Below are positions 49,694-58,873 of a stretch of 64,000 nucleotides of DNA, piece after piece (the stretch's first letter is position 1; the number at the start of each line of letters is the position of its first letter). Made by a program: the position numbers and the translations under genes. The DNA comes from Methanosarcina sp. KYL-1. GTDB taxonomy: Archaea; Halobacteriota; Methanosarcinia; Methanosarcinales; Methanosarcinaceae. A model generated the notes under the pieces. The model did not search any database. It was given only the letters and a program-made list of their open reading frames with translations, and was not told where the DNA came from. The stretch covers positions 353,868 through 417,867 of the forward strand of contig NZ_VOUA01000001.1 in NCBI RefSeq assembly GCF_024372725.1. The letters run 5' to 3'.

Positions 49694-50305
49694 TCAAAAT
49701 TCGTTTTCTTCCCTTTCTTTTTCCAGGCTCTTTTCCAGGGAGAGGGTCTGCTCAACCTCGTCCACGTCCATTGCCCCGGACTCCACACTGCTCCAGGCGT
49801 CCAGGAGCTGGGATTCGGCTTCGTCTTCCCCTGCTTCGAAGTCTGTTATGTCCATCTCAAAGACCCTGTTCAGGTCGTTTAAGACTTCTTCGAAGTCTTT
49901 GCCTGTGAGGCTGGTCTTTATCAGGGCGCTTTCGAAATTTTCAGGTCCGATTTCGGAGATTTTGTCCCAGATCTTGTTTTTCTTGAGGTCCTGCTCGTAC
50001 TTCTTGACCACAATGAGGTTGGAGACGAACATATACTGCTTGTTGATGGTCGTGAAGTTCTTGAGCTTGAGCCGGGCTTCCGTGTCCATCTGCTTGATCT
50101 CCTGGGCAAGCATCTTCTTTTTCATCAGGTCCGACCCGACTCCTTCCTGGAATTTCTGTTTCTTGTCCTTCTCGATCCGGTTTATGTCCTTTCGGATCCT
50201 TTCCATGCGGTTCTTCAGGCGGATCTCCTCTTCCTGGAGGTCCCGGGTGTTCAGCTTGTCGACCGGGTTTTTCTTAAACGAGTCCATTAAGTCTTTAAGT
50301 GCCAT
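49694..50305 (-). CDS. ESCRT-III/Snf7-like coiled-coil protein A
   Basis: 203 residues from ATG 50305 behind AGGTGA, equal in length to its neighbour B. Shared columns include V-S-N-(L/M)-(I/L)-(V/L)-x-K, an acidic/basic block, (I/V)-W-D-K-(I/V), and a C-terminal acidic helix (DVDEVEQTLS against DPEEAEEVVN). A basic helical hairpin (RMERIRKDINRIEKDKKQKF... KKKMLAQEIKQM) precedes the acidic tail FEAGEDEAESQLLDAWSS. First gene of the minus-strand operon: A, B, TPR, Vps4-like ATPase. Confidence 0.7.
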   Translation of the reverse strand: MALKDLMDSFKKNPVDKLNTRDLQEEEIRLKNRMERIRKDINRIEKDKKQKFQEGVGSDLMKKKMLAQEIKQMDTEARLKLKNFTTINKQYMFVSNLIVVKKYEQDLKKNKIWDKISEIGPENFESALIKTSLTGKDFEEVLNDLNRVFEMDITDFEAGEDEAESQLLDAWSSVESGAMDVDEVEQTLSLEKSLEKEREENEF

Positions 50306-50631
50306 GCTCTTCACCTGCGGAGTTTTCCCTATTTCGATATTTTAAGTTCAATATTTTAAGTTCGATTTTTTTTCCTGAGTTATATTTCGGCGTTTTAGTT
50401 GTTAAATTTTATTTTTTTTAAGTTGTTTTCAGGGGTTTTTGCCCTGCTAGCCCGTTTTAATCTGTGTGAGTGTTAAGATATTATTTGTGAGTACTTCCTA
50501 TATTAATTTTTCTCCATTTCGGAGAAATATTCTAAATTTCCTGAATAATGGATTCTATTTAATTTCCTAAATATACGAATTATCCAAAACGGAGATATAT
50601 TTATATAGGACCACGCCTTTACTCTTTAAAG
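50306..50631. promoter_or_regulatory. Divergent promoter region of the ESCRT-like/kinase cluster
   Basis: No gene. TATA-like TATATTTATATAGG (about 50595-50608) is 24 bp before the start of the plus-strand gene. Two copies of ATATTTTAAGTTC (50337-50349 and 50351-50363) lie upstream of the minus-strand genes. CTAAATTTCCTGAA and AATTTCCTAAATATA are similar internal motifs. Confidence 0.5.
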
Positions 50632-51165
50632 ATGGAATATCTGTTTACCATAGATTACGGTTCGGACGCTGAACGCAAGCGGATCGATTACACCGTCGAA
50701 CGCTGGGGCGAGAGGGCAAAAATAAAGAAGCCTAAGGGAGCCGTGCTGCTCTTCGAAGGTCCCGATGTGGACGAATTTATTGAGGACCTTTATTCCAGGC
50801 TTGATATCGATGCCGGGAAAGTGGAGGTCTACAGGGTGGAACCTTACGAGCCTGCCGTGGAAAAACAGAGCAGGAAACTCGTCTATGAGAGTTCGGAGCG
50901 TTTTGAAGCCCTGCAGAGCTTCCTGAACTACCTTATGAGCAAACTCGGGGCAAGTTTCGAATACTCCACCGAGAATGCCAGCCACTATACCGTTTACACG
51001 AAAAAAGGGCAGGCCCAGCTTGAAATCCGCTGGCTGGGCTGCGCTTGCGGGGGCGAAGATGATGGAAGAGTCCTCCGTTTTGTGGTCAGTGTCGAAGGAT
51101 ATGGAAACGTCGTTGATTTTATTGCCGACAAACTTGATGAGGAAATGAGGATTTTCCTTGGATGA
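50632..51165 (+). CDS. Hypothetical protein of the ESCRT-like cluster (177 aa)
   Basis: 177 residues, soluble alpha/beta. First half MEYLFTIDYGSDAERKRIDYTVERWGE and AVLLFEGPDVDEFIEDLYSRL, second half an ALQSFLNYLMSKLGASFEY segment and the conserved-looking IRWLGCACGGEDDGRVLRFVV. I do not recognise the family. It is the first plus-strand gene opposite the ESCRT-III-like operon, 23 bp downstream of a TATA box, so the message is probably leaderless. Confidence 0.75.
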   Translation: MEYLFTIDYGSDAERKRIDYTVERWGERAKIKKPKGAVLLFEGPDVDEFIEDLYSRLDIDAGKVEVYRVEPYEPAVEKQSRKLVYESSERFEALQSFLNYLMSKLGASFEYSTENASHYTVYTKKGQAQLEIRWLGCACGGEDDGRVLRFVVSVEGYGNVVDFIADKLDEEMRIFLG

Positions 51166-51221
51166 GCTTGTAATGAGCTGACTTATGCGCTTATTAAAGA
51201 GCCGATTCCTGGGAAGGTGAG

Positions 51222-53210
51222 GTGAGTATATTGTTTGCAGAGGGAAATATCGAGTGTGTTGAAAAGCTGCTGAAACCCGCAAAGAGGGTGCTTAAGGTCG
51301 GGATGCCTGTTAAGCACGATGCCTTTGAGCGGAGGGTCGAGCTCTGGAACAAGATCCGGATGAACTACGACAGCTATCTGGACGAGGAGTGCGGGACTTT
51401 CTTAAAGGACCTGGACCAGCACTTCCTCTCCCTGTTTGATGGGGCGCTCCTGGTACTTGCTGCCAGTTTCCGGGAAAACGGGGAATTTTTCGGGGCCTCA
51501 AAGATCTTCAGTGACGCCGAAGTCGAACTTTTAAGGAACATTGAACGTTACAACCTTTTTGAAATCCTCTCTGCAGATGATATCCGGAAAAAGCTTATTC
51601 AAAAGGACGATGGGGTCCTGGCTCTCCTTCGGGACTACTATATCTCCATGGACTCCTGGGTGGACGGGCAGCTCGAAGACCCTGCCCTCAGGCTCACTCT
51701 GCGCTACTACCTCAAGAAAAAATGGGACGGCTACAAGGAAAAGCTCAACTCCGCAGTCAGTTCCTCGGTTGTGGAACTTGATTGGCTGAAGAGCCTGATC
51801 GGCTCCTGGGAACATGCGACCGAAGCCAGGGTAGGGGTCGCAGAAAAAGGTTTCGAGGCTGAAAAAGAAAGGGCAAAAGCCGAAATCGAAAAACTGAGCT
51901 CTGAAAAGGCCCTGCTGAGTTCGGAAAAAGAGCTTACAGAAGGCCGGCTGAAACAGGCCGAAGCCGAAAAAGCCTCTGCCGAAGCCCAGGCAAAGGGCAT
52001 TGCCTCCGAAAAAGAGCAGGCTGAAGAAAAGCTCAGGCAGCTTGCTGCCAGGAAAGCTGAGACCGAAGCCCTGCTCCAGGCTGTTGCCGAAGAAAAACTG
52101 CAGGCACAGGAGCAGGCTAAAGCGATGGCTTCGGAAAAAACCCTGGCAGAAGAGCAGATCCGGGAAATTGCTTTCCGGAAAGAGGAAGTTGAAGAGCAGC
52201 TCAAAGCCCTGGAAGCCGAAAAAGCCCGGGCTGAAGAGCAGGTTAAGGCAATAGAATCCGAAAAGGCGCTGGCAGAAGAGCAGAACAGGGCGATAGCTGC
52301 GGAAAAAGAAGCTGCAGAAGAGCAGGCCCGAAAACTTGCCGCCGAAAAAGAGCAGGTCGAAGAGAAGGTTAGAAGGCTTGCTGCAGAAAAAGCCCTTGCT
52401 GAAGGGAAAGGCAGCCGATACGTGAAGCTGGACGAAGTGAAACAGTACGAACTGAATTTCGTCGGCAGGCTTGAGCACAGGCTCGGAAACACGGTCACCT
52501 TTTCCGGGAGGGCCTATAAAGTCGAAAACCTCAGGGAAATCAAGCAGGTGGACACTTCCTGCTTTGCGGAAAGTTCCGGGCTGAGCGCACGGGACTTAAA
52601 GAGCCTGCCCGAAAACCGCTCCCTGGTCGGCGCCCTGACGGAAAAGAAGCTGCTCGGGAAAAAACAGCGGTACAACCTCAAAGCCCTCTTCTCTGCAAGG
52701 GTCGAGAAGTATGCGGAAGCAGGCTTTGATACCGATCCCCTGGAACTCAAAGACCTCAACGTCTTCCTTGTGGATTCGCGGGACGAGGCAAAAGAAAAAG
52801 GCGAATGGGTCCTGCTCTGCCTTGCATCCCCAACCGGGTTTGAAGCCGCTGTCGGCAGGTACATCTCAAGCGAGGACTTCCACAGGAACTTCCTCTCAAA
52901 ATACCTCTCGGTCTGCCTGCTCGACCTCGAGACCGGAAAGCAGCTCTACAACCCCCACGATGAGGTGGCAAGGGAGTTTGCAAAGCTCTGCGAACTTGAG
53001 ACCGAGACCGAAAAGAGCGAAAAACTGATACTCTCCATACGTAAAGCCATCGAAGACGGGCTCCTCCTTAAAGATTTCGTAGTCCTGGGGGACATCGCAA
53101 AAAGTTTCGGAAACGAATCCGTGGTCAAGCCCGTATTCTACGAATATGCCGGGGAAAACGGGCATAACGTCAGGTTCCTTGAGGATATCGGGCTTGTGAT
53201 GATGAAATAA
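51222..53210 (+). CDS. Large coiled-coil protein of the ESCRT-like cluster (662 aa)
   Basis: 662 residues from a GTG behind AAGGTGAG. An N-terminal globular domain (about 1-200) contains KIRMNYDSYLDEECGTFLKDLDQHFLSLFD. A continuous coiled coil at about 205-395 is built of near-repeats A-E-E-Q-(3)-(I/L)-A-x-E-K-E/A. A C-terminal alpha/beta domain (about 400-662) contains YELNFVGRLEHRLGNTVTFSGRAY and VLLCLASPTGFEAAVGRYISSEDF. No signal peptide. Function unknown; such a protein could be a filament or tether. It ends 137 bp before the kinase gene. Confidence 0.85.
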   Translation: MSILFAEGNIECVEKLLKPAKRVLKVGMPVKHDAFERRVELWNKIRMNYDSYLDEECGTFLKDLDQHFLSLFDGALLVLAASFRENGEFFGASKIFSDAEVELLRNIERYNLFEILSADDIRKKLIQKDDGVLALLRDYYISMDSWVDGQLEDPALRLTLRYYLKKKWDGYKEKLNSAVSSSVVELDWLKSLIGSWEHATEARVGVAEKGFEAEKERAKAEIEKLSSEKALLSSEKELTEGRLKQAEAEKASAEAQAKGIASEKEQAEEKLRQLAARKAETEALLQAVAEEKLQAQEQAKAMASEKTLAEEQIREIAFRKEEVEEQLKALEAEKARAEEQVKAIESEKALAEEQNRAIAAEKEAAEEQARKLAAEKEQVEEKVRRLAAEKALAEGKGSRYVKLDEVKQYELNFVGRLEHRLGNTVTFSGRAYKVENLREIKQVDTSCFAESSGLSARDLKSLPENRSLVGALTEKKLLGKKQRYNLKALFSARVEKYAEAGFDTDPLELKDLNVFLVDSRDEAKEKGEWVLLCLASPTGFEAAVGRYISSEDFHRNFLSKYLSVCLLDLETGKQLYNPHDEVAREFAKLCELETETEKSEKLILSIRKAIEDGLLLKDFVVLGDIAKSFGNESVVKPVFYEYAGENGHNVRFLEDIGLVMMK

Positions 53211-53346
53211 GAAATGTGAAACCTGAAAATCCGGAGATAAACAATTATAGCTTTATAAAAGAAATTCTAAATATATTTCTGGAAATTAGTTAAGAATTTC
53301 AGACCATTCTCCGGTTTACTTTTTTATAATCAAAAATAAGTCTGCG

Positions 53347-55935
53347 ATGGTTCCGATGACAAGAAATGCCCCTCTGCAACTGTTCTTCCTTCTTATTTTT
53401 CTCGGCTGTCTTGCCCAGGGTGCGGCAGCCGGGGCTTCCGGCGACGGGAGTCTTTCCTGGGAATATGACCCCGATTACGGCCTCTACGGGATGTACGACG
53501 AGGTGAACGGCGCTGGCTGGGTCTATGACCCTGCTGCCGATGTTTACTGGAAACTGGACCTGGAAGTCGGCCAGGCTTTCGGATATTCCATGAGCAACAG
53601 CCTGAATTACGACCCCTCCGAATACTATAATCTTTTCTGGGTTTCCGGGGTCACGGATTATGAACTCTATGCTTATGACTCTTATTCCGATCAGGTCTTC
53701 GTTTTCGATTTCACAACAGGTTTTTACTGGGTGTACCTCCCGGACCCTGACCTTGCCTGGACTTTTGCCCCCGCAGATGAAGTCTTTGCAGGCGGGGAGA
53801 TCGCGGCAGCCTGGGAAGAGCCGGTTAACTGGGAAGAACCTGCAAGCCGGGAAGAACCGGAAATTTCTCCTGACCTGGGGGAACTTGCAGTGGGGCTTAC
53901 CTGGCATGAGGATGGGAATAACGGCTTTTTCTGGAGTTATGCTCCCGCAAGGGATAGTTTCCTGATCTACGACCCTCAATACACGGCTCTCTACATTTAT
54001 GAACCGCGGCTTGACCTTGCTTCTTACGCAGTTCAGGACCTTCCGTTCGAAGGCTGGACATACAATGCCGGGTCCGGGGTCTTATGGGGATATGAACCCG
54101 GCAGGGACATGTTCTGGGTCTACTACGAGTACAATGAATTCCTTCAGGGATATGCCTTTTCCAGGGAACTTTACTGGGACGTTCCTGTCCAGAGGCTCAA
54201 TCTTGAGACAGGTACCTATCCGGGAGCGGATACCGGGGACAGGGTCGTAGTTTCAGGTAACATTAACGAAGATAACATGAGCGAGATTGTAGGGGGTTTC
54301 TTGTCCCTTTTGATGCTGGTCCTCCTCTTTGTTGCGCTCAAGAAAAGAAAACCGAAGACAAAGAATGCGAAGGACTCCGGGGCCCTGCGGGCTTCTCCCT
54401 CCAAAAACAATGTCGGAAAAAAATCTTCTTCCGGGGAAGTTCATGAGGAGATTTATCCCCCCAAGACCTGGATCGGGAAAATGCCTCCTTCCGGGGAGGC
54501 TTCCTCACAGGCGGCTTCTGCATCTGCAAGCGGAGCTGGAGGGGAGGCTGAAGGTGGAGCCGCAGAAAGCAAAGGCCCTTCTTCAGGAACGGGGCCTGTG
54601 AAAGCGAAGCCTGAAATTAAGTCTGAAATTAAGTCTGAAGTAAAGTCTGAAATCAAGTCTGAAGTGGATTCCGGGGTGAAGTCTGAGGCAGATCCGGAAG
54701 TAACTGTGGGAACAGGAGCAGTTGCAGGAGCAGTTGCAGGAGCAGGGGTAGAGCCGGAAACCAGTTCCTCTCTTGAAGGGTTCCCGGCTGCCCTTCTTTC
54801 CCAGTATGAGCCCCTTGAACTTCTGGGGAAGGGTGGCTTTGCGGCAGTCTTCAAGGTAAAAAGGAAGGCCGACGAAGAAACCGTGGCCCTGAAAATCCCC
54901 CGGATTGATGAGAAGACAAGTTCTTTCTTCATAAAGGAAGTCGCTGCCTGGTACAATTTGAACCACCCGAACATAGTCCGGCTGTATAAGTCCGACCTGC
55001 TGCCCGTGCCCTACCTGGAAATGGAGTTTGTCGAAGGGGCTGACTGCAAGGGCAGGCAGGTCCGGGAACTGGACCAGTACCCCAAACCCTTCCCGGAAGC
55101 CGGGGCCTTAAAGCTTATCCGGGGAATTGCAGAGGGCCTTTCCCATGCCCATTCGAGGGGAATCTTCCACCACGACTTAAAACCCCTGAATATCCTGCTC
55201 AATAGCGAGCTGTCCCCAAAGATCACGGATTTCGGGCTTGCAAAAATAGGGGCCAGGAACTCCCTTACCACCCACAATGCTTATTCTCCCCTCTACGCAG
55301 CCCCCGAACAGCTTGATGAGGAGATGTACGGAAAGCCCGACCAGAGGACGGACATCTACCAGATCGGGCTGGTTTTTTACGAGCTGCTTGCCGGAAAACT
55401 TCCTTACTCGGGGTGTTCCATGGGAGCGCTGCTAGGTAAAATCGTCTCAAAGGAGGTAAAGCCGGCTGCAATCTCAAAAACCGACCCTGCCCTGGGCCGC
55501 TATGACGGGGTCTTTGAAAAACTGCTGGCCCAGGAAAAAGCTGACAGGTACCAGGACGTTTACGAATTCCTTTCTGCCCTCGATGCCCTGGAAAGGCTGG
55601 ACCTTGAAGAAGAGGAAATGAAAAATAGCCTTGAAAAAACGAAACAGACGCTGAAGCTGAGCACCAGCCGGGAAGAGATCGAACGGATGACCCGGGAGGT
55701 CGTGGAAAAAACCTCAAAGGTCGCCCTCCTCTATGCCCGCGTCAATGAAAAACCCGAACTCCTGCAGGCCCTCGAAGACCTCGGGGATTATGCCGGGGAA
55801 AACAGGGCTGAGCTGGACAGTGCTGTCTCCCAGCTTGAGTATATGATAAGGAACGGGATTCCTCTCGGAAAGGAGTTCGAAGAGGGCCTTAAAGTCCTGC
55901 TCGGCAGGATTGAGGGGGCAGCGGGCAAAGAGTAA
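53347..55935 (+). CDS. Transmembrane Ser/Thr protein kinase with exported W/Y-rich repeat domain
   Basis: 862 residues. A signal peptide (LQLFFLLIFLGCLAQGAAAG) is followed by an extracytoplasmic domain (~25-310) of recurring W-x-Y-D-P/Y-W-x-Y units. One membrane helix (GGFLSLLMLVLLFVAL, ~315-335) then leads to a disordered linker with K-S-E-(I/V) repeats. The kinase (~485-760) has L-G-K-G-G-F-A-A-V, VALKIP, the catalytic loop F-H-H-D-L-K-P-L-N (HHD replaces HRD), DFG, and AAPEQ. A coiled C-terminal tail follows. Probably senses an external cue and phosphorylates cluster partners (inference). Confidence 0.9.
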   Translation: MVPMTRNAPLQLFFLLIFLGCLAQGAAAGASGDGSLSWEYDPDYGLYGMYDEVNGAGWVYDPAADVYWKLDLEVGQAFGYSMSNSLNYDPSEYYNLFWVSGVTDYELYAYDSYSDQVFVFDFTTGFYWVYLPDPDLAWTFAPADEVFAGGEIAAAWEEPVNWEEPASREEPEISPDLGELAVGLTWHEDGNNGFFWSYAPARDSFLIYDPQYTALYIYEPRLDLASYAVQDLPFEGWTYNAGSGVLWGYEPGRDMFWVYYEYNEFLQGYAFSRELYWDVPVQRLNLETGTYPGADTGDRVVVSGNINEDNMSEIVGGFLSLLMLVLLFVALKKRKPKTKNAKDSGALRASPSKNNVGKKSSSGEVHEEIYPPKTWIGKMPPSGEASSQAASASASGAGGEAEGGAAESKGPSSGTGPVKAKPEIKSEIKSEVKSEIKSEVDSGVKSEADPEVTVGTGAVAGAVAGAGVEPETSSSLEGFPAALLSQYEPLELLGKGGFAAVFKVKRKADEETVALKIPRIDEKTSSFFIKEVAAWYNLNHPNIVRLYKSDLLPVPYLEMEFVEGADCKGRQVRELDQYPKPFPEAGALKLIRGIAEGLSHAHSRGIFHHDLKPLNILLNSELSPKITDFGLAKIGARNSLTTHNAYSPLYAAPEQLDEEMYGKPDQRTDIYQIGLVFYELLAGKLPYSGCSMGALLGKIVSKEVKPAAISKTDPALGRYDGVFEKLLAQEKADRYQDVYEFLSALDALERLDLEEEEMKNSLEKTKQTLKLSTSREEIERMTREVVEKTSKVALLYARVNEKPELLQALEDLGDYAGENRAELDSAVSQLEYMIRNGIPLGKEFEEGLKVLLGRIEGAAGKE

Positions 55936-56089
55936 ACGCCCATTTTAAACTTCCTGTTTAATGGTCCCGTTAAGGTTTTTTTGGGACCTGCAGGTGCAGG
56001 CAAGGCGAAAATCAGTTTTCCGGAGTTCAAAACCTGAAACATTACAGGAGAAAAACGAAAAGGAAAAATGAAAGGGAAAAAAGGAAGAG

Positions 56090-56131
56090 AAAAAAATAAA
56101 AAAATTAACCTGCTTATATTAAAAGCAGGTT
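56090..56131 (-). terminator. Hairpin plus T-run overlapping the 56114 stop codon
   Basis: Minus strand AACCTGCT (56131-56124) pairs with AGCAGGTT (56114-56107) and is followed by AATTTTTTTATTTTTTTC. Confidence 0.65.
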
Positions 56132-57028
56132 GTCTTCCGCGTAGAGACTCTCGAAGTCGGCTGTTATTACAAGTTTGGTGATTTCTCCTTCATTCGTTAC
56201 GCTGTAGGCGACTCCGCGCTCGGTGCAGTTTGCCTGCATGGTTGAGATTTTTTCTGTTAGTTCGGGTTTGGGGTTAAGGAAGATGGATGTCTGCATGTAG
56301 CTGCCGTCATCCAGCTTTTTTAAGTCCCTGTAATATTTGTCGGCGGGGATGTCGGTGAGGTTGGTTTTTGTTCCCACTTCCTGGTAGATCGAATCCTCAG
56401 GGTCCGCCAGGACCAGGAGCTGGTCATATTCGCTTGCAGCAGTTGCGTTTCCTTCAAGGACATCGACAACGCTTCTAACGCTCTGGATGGGGCCCATGAC
56501 TGCGGGGTTTCCGACCACGTTCCAGATGTTGTAGGTGCCGTTTGTCCGGTAAAGCATCTGGTAGTCATTGTAGGGATATACGCGGGTGTCCATGGGGATG
56601 GCAAGCTTCTGCTCGGGAATCTGGTGGAGTTCAAACCCGCTTCCATCTGCGTAATTTGTGCTGTAGCGTTTGGTGACGTCGGCTCCGTAGAAGGAGTTCA
56701 TCATTTCGATGCTGCCAAGAGCCATTTCCAGAGGAGTCCCCCTGGTTTTCTGCAGGTCAACATAAAGGGCATTAACAGGCCCTTCAGGGCTCATTTCAAG
56801 CCCGTCGGCAATGGAGTTGAATTCGTGCTGGACTTGCTTCCCCTGGATCTGGGAGAAAGCAAAGGTGGTAATGTTGCCATCAAGCTCGGGAACAGGAACG
56901 TCATTATCCCTGTCCGTTTTTGAGTTATTATTGACAAACACTACAAATACTGACAGTAGCATCGTTGCGGCCAGGAAAATGGCCATATATCTCTGGTTTT
57001 TTGTTGCTGAGTCCTTCTTTTTCTTCAT
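56114..57028 (-). CDS. Membrane-anchored exported protein, unknown function
   Basis: 304 residues. After a Lys-rich start (MKKKKDSATKNQRYM) there is one hydrophobic segment (AIFLAATMLLSVFVVFV), then an extracytoplasmic domain of about 270 residues with Asn/Asp-rich and aromatic motifs (NSFYGADVTKRYSTNYADGSGFELHQIPEQKLAIP, YNDYQMLYRTNGTYNIWNVVGNPAVMGP). Several N-x-S/T sites could be glycosylated. I do not recognise a family. It is convergent with the kinase, so cotranscription is excluded. Confidence 0.78.
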   Translation of the reverse strand: MKKKKDSATKNQRYMAIFLAATMLLSVFVVFVNNNSKTDRDNDVPVPELDGNITTFAFSQIQGKQVQHEFNSIADGLEMSPEGPVNALYVDLQKTRGTPLEMALGSIEMMNSFYGADVTKRYSTNYADGSGFELHQIPEQKLAIPMDTRVYPYNDYQMLYRTNGTYNIWNVVGNPAVMGPIQSVRSVVDVLEGNATAASEYDQLLVLADPEDSIYQEVGTKTNLTDIPADKYYRDLKKLDDGSYMQTSIFLNPKPELTEKISTMQANCTERGVAYSVTNEGEITKLVITADFESLYAEDNLLLI

Positions 57029-57253
57029 TAGCGACTCCTCATAAAATCCGGTAAATTACTCTGAAGGTAAAAACATACATAAGGTATCTAAATTTATTGG
57101 CATGAGCAATTTTTCTTATTTGTTTTTCCTGAATTCAAAAAATGGTTTAAACTGGGGTTCTGAATTTAAGGCTGAAAACTAAAGCTAAATATAAAGGTAA
57201 GAGTCAAAAGCTAATTAAATATAAAGGTTTATGGATTTCGAGCCTCCCGAAAT

Positions 57254-58687
57254 TTAATCCAGCGTGAGGATCTTGAGCATGTTTGTGCCCCCTGGCTTTC
57301 CGGAAGCCGGGCCCTGGGTGAGGACTACGATGTCCCCGCTTTTAGTGAAACCCATTTCCTTTGCTTTTTCCGTGGTTTCCTTTTCCCAGTTTTCAACGTT
57401 CTTCTTCATGATGACAGGGTAGACGCCGTAAGATAGGGACAGGCAGCTGCAGGTCTTCGGAAAGCGCGTGAAAGCCAGGATCCAGGGCTCGGGCTTGAAG
57501 CGTGAAAGCCGGCGCGGGGTCGCTCCGCTCCGGGTGGGGGTCAATACGGCTGCCACAGGGAGCTTTTGCAGGGCTTCATGCACCTGGAGGGTGATTACTT
57601 CGTCCACTGACATCTCCCGGGCCGTGATGCCCTTGATTATCGTGTCAAGCCCCCACTTCGTCCTTGAGCGCCAGTTTTCGGTAGTCTTTGCGATCTTTGC
57701 CATCATTTCCACGGTCTCTACGGGATAGTTCCCAACAGCGGTTTCTTCCGAGAGCATGACCGCGTCCGTGCCGTCCAGGATGGCATTGGCAACATCCGTT
57801 GCTTCGGCCCGGGTGGGTCGGATGTTGTCGGTCATGGAAGCCAGCATGTGGGTTGCCGTGATCACGGGGATGCTCAGGAATTTTGCCCTCTGGATGAGTT
57901 CTTTCTGGACCGAAGGCACTTCCTGGATCGGGATCTCCACTCCCAGGTCTCCCCGGGCAACCATCAGGGCATCGGTTTCTTCAAGGATCTCGTCAATGTT
58001 CTGGACCGCCTGCCTTCTTTCGATTTTTGAGACTACGTATACGGATTTTCCCTTTTCTGCGGCAAAATTCCGGACCTTCCTTATATCTTCGGCCTTTTCC
58101 ACAAAGGATATGCTGAAGGTGTCAACGTCCTCATTGAGGGCGAACTCAAGGATCCTGAAGTCCTTTTCCGTTACCGGGTCAAGGAAAATCTTTGCCCCGG
58201 GCAGGTTTAACCCTTTATGGGAATAAAGCTGCCCTCCGACAAGGACTTCGCAGAGCACGTCCTTTCCCGAGACCTCCAGGCAGCGGAGCTGGATGAACCC
58301 GTCGCTTAAATAGATCAGGCTTCCCGGGGAGACGCTTTCCGGGAGCTGCCTATAGCTGACGGGGATCCTTTCCTCGCTTCCGGGGGCATCATTCACTGTA
58401 AGGGTTACCCGGTTTCCCCTGTGCAGCATCACGGGCTCTTTTTCAAGTTTTCCGATTCGGATCTTGGGGCCCGGAAGGTCGGCAAGGATTGCAATTGTCC
58501 TGTCAAGCTCTTCTGAGACTTTTCGGACCCGCCGGATGACTTCCTTGTGGCTCTCGAAGTCTCCGTGGGAAAAATTGATCCTTGCTACGTTCATGCCTGC
58601 AAGCACCAGTTCCCTGAGAATTTCCTCGGAGGAGGAAGCAGGCCCTATGGTGCAGACGATCTTTGTCTTATGGTCCGGAATTTGCAT
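57254..58687 (-). CDS. pyk: Pyruvate kinase
   Basis: 477 residues from ATG 58687 (MQIPDHKTKIVCTIGPASSS); an in-frame ATG 12 codons earlier adds residues unlike the family. Substrate motifs: INFSHGDFESH, ILADLPGPKIRIG, the metal site GDLGVEIPIQEVPSVQKELI, and ATHMLASMTDNIRPTRAEATDVANAILDGTDAVMLSEETAVGNYPVE. The C-terminal domain has TPTRSGATPRRLSRFKPEPWILAFT. It converts phosphoenolpyruvate plus ADP to pyruvate and ATP. It follows the class I aldolase gene in the same direction, 187 bp away. Confidence 0.96.
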   Translation of the reverse strand: MQIPDHKTKIVCTIGPASSSEEILRELVLAGMNVARINFSHGDFESHKEVIRRVRKVSEELDRTIAILADLPGPKIRIGKLEKEPVMLHRGNRVTLTVNDAPGSEERIPVSYRQLPESVSPGSLIYLSDGFIQLRCLEVSGKDVLCEVLVGGQLYSHKGLNLPGAKIFLDPVTEKDFRILEFALNEDVDTFSISFVEKAEDIRKVRNFAAEKGKSVYVVSKIERRQAVQNIDEILEETDALMVARGDLGVEIPIQEVPSVQKELIQRAKFLSIPVITATHMLASMTDNIRPTRAEATDVANAILDGTDAVMLSEETAVGNYPVETVEMMAKIAKTTENWRSRTKWGLDTIIKGITAREMSVDEVITLQVHEALQKLPVAAVLTPTRSGATPRRLSRFKPEPWILAFTRFPKTCSCLSLSYGVYPVIMKKNVENWEKETTEKAKEMGFTKSGDIVVLTQGPASGKPGGTNMLKILTLD

Positions 58688-58873
58688 ATTTTCACGGCCT
58701 TTGATATTCAAACTGATCTTCAATGCCGTTTTTAATACTGTCCTTTAACCTTTCAGGAACTCCTGATGGGTCAGGGGGTCAGGAATCTGTACCCGGGGCT
58801 CTTGAGTTTTCCGGGGCTCTGCAGTAACCCTTATCCGTTCCTGTGTACTTTTTATACGTACCTGTTTACTCTT

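Noticed and set aside
51531..52478. 315-codon minus-strand frame opposite the coiled-coil gene
   Set aside because: Antisense shadow produced by the repetitive codon pattern of the coiled coil.
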